DNA of 64,000 bases, taken from assembly GCF_000972845.2 (NCBI RefSeq), contig NC_040017.1:21462742-21526741 (forward strand), given 5' to 3'. Shown here piece after piece: positions 38,101 to 48,089 of this stretch. Below the pieces are notes generated by a model. That model did no database searches, was not told where the DNA came from, and was given only the letters and a program-made list of their open reading frames with translations. A program made the position numbers and the translations under genes. Each line of letters starts with the position of its first letter. Within the stretch, counting starts at the first letter, position 1. This DNA is from Larimichthys crocea. Lineage: Eukaryota > Chordata > Actinopteri > Sciaenidae.

Positions 38101-40851
38101 TAATGCTTCAGCTCGTCAGATGCTCAGAGATGATCCAAGGCAGGGACATCATATCCTGGCTAAGCCTTCAGTAACACCCCCCCCCCCCTCCTCTCTCTCC
38201 CCCAGCTTGTCGAGAGGAGCCAGCGGAAAGACACGGAACAAGGACTTATGTTGTAGGCTTGATTAAAAAGGCCCTATGTTTCTGCAGATCTGCAGACCAG
38301 GGTAAATTGTTGTTTAGCATGCTACAGTTGGACCTCTGCTGAACGGTCTAAAGCGGCATAAAAACTCAGGAAGCATACATTACAGAGGCTGCGGGGTGTG
38401 ATGAGTTAAAGGGGCCTTCTTGTTTATGGATACTACAAGCAGTAAATTAACTGCCAGTAAGAGCTTTGCGAGCAAACATTACACTATACATGAACCTGAG
38501 TCTGATCTCTATACTGCACCCTTTAGACCTGATAACAATAATATAGTTTTCTTTTGCTTGCTTGGCTAAGCTGTCAGGGATTTGTAGATAGCTTTAACAT
38601 GCTGTGCACAGAGTACATACATGACTTCAGGGTATTCCCTCTGTCCTGATAAACACATTGAATCTTTTTTTTTTTGGCACCTGATTGTGTTTTAGGGATC
38701 CATTTCTGGCAGGTTTTCATACGTGTTTTGTTTGCCGTTTCCTCCCTCTGCGCTGGTACATGTTGGCAAGTTTCCACTGCTGTTTGAGTCTTGGGATTGA
38801 AGCTTTAACTACACGTACACCATTGACTTCAACAAATACTGCTGAGAATGGATTTAGTATTCAACATGATTATCTATTAAACATTTACCAGCGCTTTTAA
38901 CTCTCGCATGTATCATTTCTCTTTGAAGTATTTCATCGGAAATATTGAAGAATCATTTAGATATGCTAATTAGTTTTTTCCTCACATTTGTTTACTCGGA
39001 TTCCCAGTTAAGATTATGTTTTTTTTTTATTTTTCTGACCTGTGGGTTTTTTTTCTCTTTCCTTTTAAACAGTTATTAAAGAAAGAAAATATTGTAATGG
39101 TCCATTTTAATTGGTCTCCAGGGAATAGATAGTTTAGTAATGCCAGCCCACCCCGAAGTTAAAAGAGTGTTTCATTGCAGTAATATTGTTCTTTTCATGG
39201 AGCCGTTGTAAATGATTATGAGAGCTCTACTTAGCACATTATGGGTTTGGAGATTGAATGTTATGTGCCAGTGAACTCACACTGTGTCCTCATTTTCGGC
39301 AGATGAGGTGTACTTTTGTGCCACGTTACTCCGGGCTACCTTGGGAAGAGAATCGTGATTTCTATTATTTTCTCAACCTTTTTCTCTTGCCTTGATCTCT
39401 GCTCTGTGGGGGGGAGGGGTGCGTTAATGGGGAAGATTGGGGTGCAACAGGCTTTTGTATGGAGAATTTTGCCAATTGCAAAAGACACAATAAACTGCCA
39501 TTGAGGAGTTCAAGTCCACTGTTACCATTCCCATTCATTTGCCATTTTATTAGTTGTAGCCAGACCTTCACTTGCATTTCAGCACCTCTGTTAAATGTCA
39601 CAGCTGTATTTGTACATCTTCAAATCAAATTGTTTGGGTTATTACAAAGCAGTCAGGGAATCTATTTAGCGGCCAAGCGGTGGCATTGGAATTCAACTGA
39701 GGACTATATTGTGCTCTGTTGATGGTGTGCTACAGCAGCAGTACAAAAAAAATGATTTGGAGGAGATTGGCCATGTGTGCTCATCTCATTACGTTCACTT
39801 CCTTTTCAAACGACAACAAATACAAAAGCCACGGATGTTAGCGGTTCAATGCTGCAAAATGACTATTGAGGTTAAAGTCTGCAGCAGTGCCCCATTGTCC
39901 TGCCAGTGTCCAGGAAAGGGTTACTGCTGAGTACTATTGAGCGCTTTGCTCCATCATTGCAAGAGTCATTGTTTCAATTATATCCATGTAATTACATCTA
40001 TAAATTGTAATGTGTTTGTGTGTGTGTGGGCATGAATGCACGTGTGATATGCCTCCTTATGTGAGTAGAAAACTATTAAAAGACAAAAAGAAATAGGGAA
40101 ACTGAAATTATATTCCATGTAATCAGCCTGGTGACAAGCTCACGGCTCTGATCGCCACGCTGACAGATGCTCTGCTGCTGACCAGTGCGGCCAATTTGTC
40201 ATTCCAGTACAAAAAGGTGCGACTGTAAAGCGTGTGGCACTGTGTGGAGTTCAGCGGGAGCAGATTTCGCCGCCGCACAGACACAGGCATCAGTCGCAAA
40301 TCCTCTTTATTCCCCCATAAATCCCCACGGCTGTGCACATCCTGTCAGGACGCCGGTGTGGGCATGTCACCACTCCCCCAGACGAGCTGGCGGGTATGGA
40401 CACCAGCCACATTACAGACATAATCAAATCCTACTTATTTCAAGTGTGGGGCCACAAAGGCTGCTGTAATAACACTGTCTGTCATTTGGAGGGTTTTTTC
40501 CATTCCAAGCACCTTGTAGTATTATGAATGCATATATATTGAACATGGACGACCTGAGGGGGGATCACGCTCCTGATCCTGGGTGTCTTAGTGCACTGAA
40601 TGACAAACTAATCTACGATATCAGATACAGATCAGCGCTTCTGGACTGCCAAATGGACAAAATAACAAAAAGGCAGTTAGAAAATCATGGCAGGCCATGG
40701 AGATGAGGAACCTAAAGTTTGTGCTGTGATCTTATCGTCAGACGTTATTTTGTCCGCCTTGTGAGCAAAATGATGTCTCGCAGGAATATAAAAGAGACAC
40801 TTCAGCAATTTATGGTCCATAAAGTTGAGGGACTCACAGGTGACAGATTTA

Positions 40852-41001
40852 GGGGCGGCTATAGCTCACTGGGCAAAGTAAGTCGTCCAATAATCGCAGG
40901 GTTGTCCTCCTGTCCATGACACTGAGGTGCGTGCGTTTGAATGGGTTAATGAACGGCAATTTCTGCAGCCCTTTAGACAAGAAAGAACCATATAAATGCA
41001 G
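40852..41001 (+). repeat. tRNA-derived SINE-like copy
   Basis: Begins 'ggggcggctatagctcactg', which resembles a tRNA 5' end with an A box, followed by 'taatcgcagggttg', which resembles a B box region. It ends 'agaaccatataaatgcag', a tail I know from a teleost SINE-like repeat. The middle of the usual unit is missing or diverged, so this is a deleted copy and not a working tRNA gene. Confidence 0.7.
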
Positions 41002-42989
41002 CTTATATAACAGAAAAACAATGAAGAAATTTATTAAAACGTTTACTGGGAAGCTTTTTTGACACCTCATGGCCATCTTCAGCACGTGGAATTTGCTCTG
41101 TTGTCATGGAGATGGGGCTGTTGTTATCATGTGACAGGTATAGAAGTTTAGTCAAATGATATAGTTTTAAAAAATGTAAAGATTGAAGCATTAGAGGCTT
41201 ATAAATCCTGACTTTTAGTCCCTAATATCGGTCTAAAACACTGGATTATCATATAACGCAACCAATGGCATCTCCTCCTGCTCATCGTTCTACTTCTTTA
41301 CATCCAGCTGGTGAAGCTGATTTATTGTTATGTTGTTGTAAAGCTGAGATAATCCTAATGACATCGTCAGGAGTTATTATAATACTTAAGAAAATCTTGT
41401 TTCAGCTCTCCGGGGTGCATTATGCAACTGTTTGCACAGCTCATGACTGGTGACCTTTATGTTTAAATCATCTTACAGTGCGCTTTAAACCTTTGCATTG
41501 CATCGAATTATGTAACACATCTCATAATCTCCTTAGACTATAACGCAAGCTGCAGCAACGCCACAAAAGGGATGAAAATGAGCAGAGTAATATCTATTGA
41601 ACATGAGATCATGTGTTTGTGGCCTCCCCCTGTAATAAATACGCAAACCGACAAACAGAAAAGTAGTGTTCAGCGGTGTACATAATGTAAGCAACATGAT
41701 ATGCAACCAACCATAACTGTTGATACTGTAGGTGTTATGGGATTTTCAGTCTCCCTTTGACATTTTTGTGATAGAGCCTCGACTCTCACCCTGGGCGAAT
41801 TTTTTCGACCTGTTAAATAAAACTCTCCCTCGCTGTGCAGAGGCGGCCTGCATGTTTCCCTGTGGATGTGTCAAGCGGCAGACAGCGGGGAGCAAGGTGA
41901 GGGCAGGAAGGTGTGGGAGGTGAGGTAGGAGACAGGACTATGCACAGGCCATTTAATGGGTGAATGTTCATTAGCATGGAGCATGGGCCGTTCCCACTCC
42001 TCTGGGGAATGAGCTGTGCTGTCTGACATCCCCGATACAGTAAACAAACTGCGCTATTTTTTTCACAGCCATGCTTCACACCACACCGACGCACAAGAGC
42101 GCCTTGCTCCAGTGAAAGACCAGTTCATTTTTAAGAGGGCGCTCAACTGAAACGAAACTTTTTCTCATTAATTAGTATCTATGCGGCTCATCTTCCAAGA
42201 TGTCCTCTCCGCTAACCGAACACAACCTAGGCTGAGGTGTTGCTTTAAGGTTGAGATGTGAACGTGTCACACGCCTTGGACCCCCTCGACTTGACTTATT
42301 ACGCCCTCAGAGCGTTGAGAAATTCTGCACTCTCCACTCGACTTTTATCAAAATCATTCAAGTTCAGAGCATGACTAGTGAGATTGATGGAAAATTGAGC
42401 TGCTCTCTCATGCAGCAAAGAACAGTGCAGCCATTCCCTCGCCTGCCACTCCTCCATCAGTCCAAATGTGCACAGATATAGACTATTGATAAACGCCTCT
42501 GAACTATTCTGAGACTGGAAATTTAAAGGCTTCGAATTTTGCCTTGTTCTCCTGTGGTGGACGGATAAATCTGGCTAAATGCTAGACAGTGATACTCTCT
42601 GACACCTGAGGCAGCCGAGTATTTCTTGCATGGGGACACCGGGCGCCAATTTATCTCCAGACTTGTGTCTATTTCTGATGATTGAGCTCTATAACTTCCA
42701 GAAATGGCCTCTTAAATCACAATGTATTTTACAGTGTGTGAACTCTCGGTGGAATTGCAGACAGTGTCTACTGTTTCACGGTGAAATAACTGTCTTAAAA
42801 CATTTTTCAACATCGCTCACTCAATGGGGTTCAGGCAGCCATTTCAGCTATATGAAGCGTTGAAAACGTTCACATAACGAGCCGGGTTCAACAGTCTCGA
42901 CATCACAAATGTATGTTTTATAACTTAGAAAGACATCAGACTTCATATTAAAACACGTTCAAGTGATAGATATGAAAAGGAATATTTCA

Positions 42990-43300
42990 ATATTTTGGCA
43001 AATTCATTTTCTTGCCAAGTGTTACACGATAGAGTAAATACCTCTCGTGTTTGTACGGTAAATTTAACACGACAGCTCACATTAGCTTAGCACAAAGACA
43101 GCAAACAAGGAAATCACTGAGCCTGGTTAAGAAACAGTCTGCCACATAATCCCTGTAAAATCACAACGTGTCATTCTTACACTCGTTTCTTTTCTTACAT
43201 GAACCAGGTCATATGTGTTAAGTAGTGCACTTTAGAGGTGCTAATAGTGAGAGACAGGGAAGGTGTTTACCACTGCTTCCTGTCTGTATGTGAAACTAAT
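42990..43300 (+). repeat. Teleost dispersed repeat, family E (diverged)
   Basis: Includes 'attcattttcttgccaagtg', 'ctctcgtgtttgtacggtaa', 'attagcttagcacaaagaca' and a degenerate right arm with 'ttagaggtgctaatagtgag'. It is related to the copies at 10130 and 27650, and its boundaries are approximate. Confidence 0.6.
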
Positions 43301-43938
43301 CTAACAGACACAAGAGTGTTGGTGATGTTCTCATACACCTCTTGGAAAAAAAGGCAATATGCCTATTTCCCAAAATTGCTTTCAATGTAACATGAGAACA
43401 GATTCTAGTCGACTTAATGGGTCCTGAATTTGAGTCGTTTCATGGACAATGGCATGTCCATAAAGCTGGAGAGGAAATTAGTGAATAAATTAAACATTTT
43501 ACTTTAGTTTTAAAAAGCCTAATTCTGGGTATTATAAAACATACAGAGCGTTTATTGGCAGTAGTTTGCAGGATTCGTCAGTAAGTAAGAGCTACGTGGT
43601 TTAATAGCCTGTTTGTGGGATGTTTCAGTTCCAAATTGTGAACCATTTACCATCCTCCATGGACCACCTTGTGCCATGGTATCGTCTCATTTTTATTGGT
43701 GAACAGCATAAGCTGGCATTTTTCTCAGCAGCCTTTTCAAGTGTTTTCTCTGCGGTTGGGTCATCGTGAAATGCTTTTGAGGAAAAACAAACCAATCTAG
43801 TTTATTTTGGCAGCCTAATGATTTAATGGCCAAAAGCTTCCAGTGTGGTGCACGTCTGTTTGAAGGTATTAGCTCTGTGACTGGCTGAGAGGGTTTACTG
43901 ATCATGAAATTATTTATTGTTATTGTCCTGTTTTTCAG

Positions 43939-44067
43939 ACTCCAGAGCCGGCGAGGGGGCACCGCAGAAAATTGACCATGCTGTCATTGGAGGAGTGGTT
44001 GCCGTGGTGATGTTTGCCATCCTCTGTGCACTCATTGTTCTTGGTCGATACTTTGCCAGACACAAAG
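43939..44067 (+). CDS. cadm1: cadm1 exon 9: juxtamembrane, transmembrane, 4.1-binding start
   Basis: Encodes 43 codons: [14 protein letters not shown], then a hydrophobic helix of about 21 residues (exon residues 15-35, [10 protein letters not shown] through I-V-L), then [19 protein letters not shown] is the juxtamembrane segment that binds protein 4.1 family FERM domains in CADMs. D-S-R-A-G-E and D-H-A-V-I-G-G match CADM1 specifically. Both junctions are phase 1 (TTTCAG| and AAAG|GTAAAG). Confidence 0.96.
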
Positions 44068-44251
44068 GTAAAGCACCGGCGCTGCAATCATACTTGATCA
44101 TGAACACATCTTAGAGTTCGAGTGGGTTTTTTTTTGTTTGTGTTTTTTTGTTGCAAGTGGATTGCAATGGGATTGAAGTGCATGAGAGGGTGAAGAGGAG
44201 GAGGAGGAGGAGGAGGAGGTGTGTGGCTAATTTGTCTGCACGCTTTTGCAG
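44068..44251 (+). other. cadm1: cadm1 intron 9
   Basis: 184 bp, GTAAAG to TTTTGCAG. It contains a purine-only (GGA)n run at about 44193-44219, ending about 32 bp before the last coding exon. Confidence 0.93.
44193..44219. repeat. (GGA)n microsatellite near an acceptor
   Basis: About 9 GGA/GAG units in intron 9, in the zone where branch point and pyrimidine tract of the last exon would lie. Confidence 0.9.
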
Positions 44252-44370
44252 GAACTTACTTCACACATGAAGCCAAAGGGGCGGACGACGCGGCCGACGC
44301 CGACACGGCCATCATCAACGCCGAGGGGGGACACAACAACACAGACGAGAAGAAGGAGTACTATATCTAA
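44252..44370 (+). CDS. cadm1: cadm1 exon 10: cytoplasmic tail and stop
   Basis: Encodes (G)[26 protein letters not shown], then [11 protein letters not shown] and stop TAA at 44368-44370. Together with exon 9 the tail is about 47 residues, the family norm. The C terminus is a class II PDZ ligand of the kind bound by CASK, syntenin and MPP proteins; mammalian CADM1 ends E-Y-F-I, so the penultimate residue is Tyr instead of Phe here. The acceptor is TTTTGCAG| and the entry phase is 1. The whole reading frame from exon 2 to this stop has no interruption. Confidence 0.97.
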
Positions 44371-45274
44371 ACTGGACAGGCCAGGAGAGACGGGTGGGGA
44401 TGCTGATGGTGGTGGTGGTGGTGGTGGTGATGATAGTGGTGCTGTAGGAGCATTATGTCTAACTCTGATTGGTTACGAGAAGGCTTGAGGGCGGGGAGGG
44501 CGAGATTTAAAGAGGAAGAGATGAAAGTAGGACTGGCATGGCCAAGTGGTAAGAAGAGGCGTTGCTGAGTCTCCTATCCGACCCTTCCTGGACTGTTGGG
44601 GCCTATTCTGTACAGTTCAATTATTTTACAGACAATTTTGTGCCTTGTTCTATTTCTTTTGTTGTTTTTTTCCCCCTTCACATGCTTGTTGGATTGGATT
44701 TTAATTTTTTATTTTTACATATACTCCGCCTGATCCTTTGTTGCTTTTGGCTTTCGGAGGAGATTAAATGGGCCTGGTGGTGTTTGTCTTTTGTGTGCTG
44801 CAGCTAGCTTTTAGCTCATGTACCCAGATCTGAGGAGCCAGCTCATCCACACTTTTCTTCTTAGCAATCTCCAGAGTTCATTAACTGGAACACAAGCGTC
44901 AACACACTTCCTCCTGCTGGGTCAAAGTCCAACAGTACCCCAGTAAAGTCATCAATACATGCAGGTCTGATTGGTTTCAACATATTTCAGCGCAGATTTC
45001 ACTCACCCCCTTCAAGGTCAGGTTCACTGTGTTGATTACTAATGTAACAGTTGTGAGTAATCCTGCTCATCATAGAATGTATTTGTTCCTGAAAGTAAAG
45101 TATAGTAGGAGTGCCGTTAAGTACCATTTCACCCCAAACTGCATTACAACTGGTCCTTCTGACGATTAGTAGATGTGAGGTCAATTTAGTATTTGATTAG
45201 GGTATTGTGGAGTCCAGTCTAAGACATCCTGACAGCTGTAATGTGCCATGATATAAAGTTGAAGTCTCTGTCGA

Positions 45275-45425
45275 GAATATGAGAATAGTGTGACATTTTA
45301 GGAAATACACTTTTTCACTTTCTTGGCCAACGTTAGATAAAAACCATCTCCTGGCTGTAGCTTTATGTTTAACATGCAGACATGAGAGTGGTATTGATCT
45401 TCTCATTTAATTCTCAACAAGAAAG
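45275..45425. repeat. Family E foldback fragment
   Basis: The left part 'ggaaatacactttttcactt' plus 'cttggccaacgttagat' is partly mirrored by 'gagagtggtattgatcttct' and 'caacaagaaagcaaac' in reverse orientation. It lies within the predicted cadm1 3'UTR, so it would be transcribed. Diverged and short. Confidence 0.5.
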
Positions 45426-46259
45426 CAAACATCTGTACTCCCCGACATGTCAGACTACTCCCTTTACAAACATTGTCTGTATTCAGAGTGATTTTAGTTA
45501 CTATTTTCGTCAAAAATCTTTTTTTTTTAATATCATCCACACGAGTGGATGGACCAGAAACATGGCAGAAAACGTTGCTCTAATAATTACAGAGCTAGAA
45601 AAAGTTCTACTCTGTTGGTTTTAGGGTCAGACTTTGAGTATATACCTAAAGGAGCAACCGGTCCTGCTGCAATGGTTATAAAATATTATTAAAATGTATT
45701 ATTTGTTAAGTATTGGTACAGCCTGCTGTGTGTGCTTATGATTTAAACATGAAATTCTTCACATATTCATACCACCCACATGGTCAACACTGGACCAAAT
45801 ATAATAATTATCCGAGTGTGCATATACAGTGAATATTACTTGTATACAGCAAAGGCTGAAAGTCCACTGCGCAAAGTGCCCGTCTCTCAATAATAGATTT
45901 TTTTTTTTTTCAGTCTGATAATACAGGACATTGACCATTTAACTGGAAATGTTACAAGGACATTGGTTTATTTTTCTTTCCAAGGTTTTTATCTTTTTAT
46001 TTAATTCCACTTTGTTAAAGGGAAGAGAGAGAGAATGTTAACATTGAATGGCAAACTATGTATAAGGTATCAAGGTATGTCCGTGTGAATACAAGTGAAA
46101 AATACACTTTCACTGCTTATTTCCTGGCTTAGAATCCCTTGCTACACACACATTATTTCTTGGCCTTGCCCATACACGAGTGAAAAGACATTCAATCACT
46201 GCAAACATGAATCAGTTATATTTCCTCGCTGTCTGTAAAGACGTTTTACCTTTGGGCTG

Positions 46260-46305
46260 TCTTTGATAACTTGTAAGGGCTCTCGGCCTCACAAGTTATC
46301 AAAGA
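46260..46305 (+). other. cadm1: Strong stem-loop in cadm1 3'UTR
   Basis: The arm 'ctttgataacttgt' (46261-46274) and its exact reverse complement 'acaagttatcaaag' (46291-46304) flank 16 nt. A flanking T-A pair (46260/46305) extends the stem to 15 bp, and three inner AGG/CCT pairs after one mismatch leave a loop of about 8 nt. It lies in predicted 3'UTR. It is not a bacterial-type terminator. Its function is unknown. Confidence 0.8.
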
Positions 46306-46886
46306 TTTGCGTAGAGCTTTTAGACTTGGTTTGGGGAAAGATCATTTCTTCCTGCAGCCTCAAACTTTCACAGAGGAGCCGTCTACTGTTACAAACTTAT
46401 TTATTTATATCTTTTTTTTAAATTTTTGATTTTTTTTTTGCACCAACACAAATCAGAAAACTCTACGCTCACAGACAGAGACGCAGTGTGCACACCATGC
46501 ATGCTTCATGCCTCTCACTCTGTCACGGCTAGAAGAGTAAAAACCTGTTTGGTAATTAGTGAGTGATTTCATTGTATTGCCTGAATAAGAAAAAAAAAAC
46601 TGTAAATGTATTATGAAAAAGGATAACCACTGCCTTAAACCCACCTCTTGATACTTATCATTATTAGGGAAAAGACTGAAGGACTTAATTTAGTGCCTTC
46701 TTTGATTTTGAGGCATATGGTTAGTATCGTACAGTATCCTCATGTACACTCTTACAGTATATCTTGTATATTTCTGTCCTTTTTAACTTACAGGGCCAAT
46801 ACTGATGCACGTTGTCTGTTCACGCACCATAAACTTGCATCACGATTTAAAAAGAAAAAAAAAAGCTGCAATGATTTTGATGTTGG

Positions 46887-46892
46887 AATAAA
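46887..46892 (+). terminator. cadm1: Possible proximal polyadenylation signal of cadm1
   Basis: AATAAA about 2.5 kb after the stop codon. Use is not shown by the sequence; it would give a shorter 3'UTR. Confidence 0.35.
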
Positions 46893-47596
46893 ATAATACA
46901 AAGTATTTCTTTGTTTCATGAGGATGGTGTGGCAGCTTCCACTGACTAGAATGTCACATGCCAGGATGTAGTATTTATTGTCTTAATTAGTGATCGCAAA
47001 ACAATTTTAAATTTGGTCATAATTGTTTTTTTTCTCTGCTTCACTTCATTTATTATTTATTTGGATATCTTCAACGACAAGGCTCAGTAGTAACATCAGA
47101 GAGGAACACAGTACTAAAAGCTACGATAAGCTACAATGAAAGTACATTTTTACAGGTTTGATATTTGTCTTCAATGGTTAGAAAGTGACTGCTGCTTTTA
47201 ATCGAGGGGAAACGTATATAAAAGATTGTCAGAAGCATCACGATCCAGTTTTTGATCTGTTTGAAATCCTTGATATTTAGTATGTTTGTTTTCACTCTCT
47301 CAGGTTCATGAGTGTTAATAGTTGTGTTTTTTTTGCATCTCAGGTAGAATGCAAATTTTAAGGCCCCAAGTATATACTGTAGTACCACAGCTATTCAAGA
47401 AGTGAAGAAATCACAAGATGTACATGTTTTTTCTCATTTGTACATGTTTATGTGTTCTTAATATGGTGCACTGTTACAGTAAATGTTAAATATTATTTTG
47501 CATAGACCTAGTTCACAAAGAAAGAAAACTAGATTTGTTAAGCAGACAAAAATTATGTACAGTCAGTGTCAACAAAATCACGATGATGTTCATGAA

Positions 47597-47627
<31 letters not shown>

Positions 47628-47632
47628 CTTCC
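47597..47632. repeat. (TTC)n microsatellite in cadm1 3'UTR
   Basis: About 11-12 CTT/TTC units in a row in the predicted 3'UTR. Confidence 0.95.
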
Positions 47633-48083
47633 TCCACTGTAACACTTTGCTTATACAGTATCGGTTGTTTAGTAATTATAGGATGTGACCACAGACAGTC
47701 AATCAGGCATCTGTTTGCATTCAGTCGATTCATGCATACATTTTCCATAGATGAAACGATGGTGTATTTACTGTGACATGACAAGTTTTATGAATGATCT
47801 GTAACATGTCTTGGATATTTGGATGGAACTCATGTTTAAAGCCTGGGGTGGGATGGAGAGAGAGAGAGACAGAGAGAGAGAAGGGGGGTTTGGTAGTTTT
47901 ATTTCCCCCCTGATATGGTCGTTTTTGTTGTTGAATCTTAAATTTCTCTCTGTACCCAGGTGACATTTTTTTTTCCTTTTGTGTAGTGAAGAGGATGTTT
48001 CTCATATGACCATGCATATTTTGTATTGGTTCACACCGACATTTTTACAAAAGAAAAAAAAAAATCTGAAGAGTACTTGTCTT

Positions 48084-48089
48084 AATAAA
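48084..48089 (+). terminator. cadm1: Likely distal polyadenylation signal of cadm1
   Basis: AATAAA within 'cttaataaaaagatatcaat', followed within about 30 nt by GT-rich sequence ('ggtgccgtgctgttgtc'), which fits a downstream element. Chosen as the gene end because the signal is canonical and the following sequence shows no sign of continued exon. Confidence 0.6.

Larger units (their letters stand above)
35175..43938 (+). other. cadm1: cadm1 intron 8
   Basis: 8.76 kb between stalk and transmembrane exons. It contains CT-rich tracts near 36235-36280, a poly-C run at about 38176-38188 inside a strong pyrimidine tract, a tRNA-derived SINE-like copy at 40852-41001 and a family E repeat near 42990-43300. 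Two cryptic splice candidates (37631 and 38206) are described under findings. No independent gene is seen. Confidence 0.88.
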
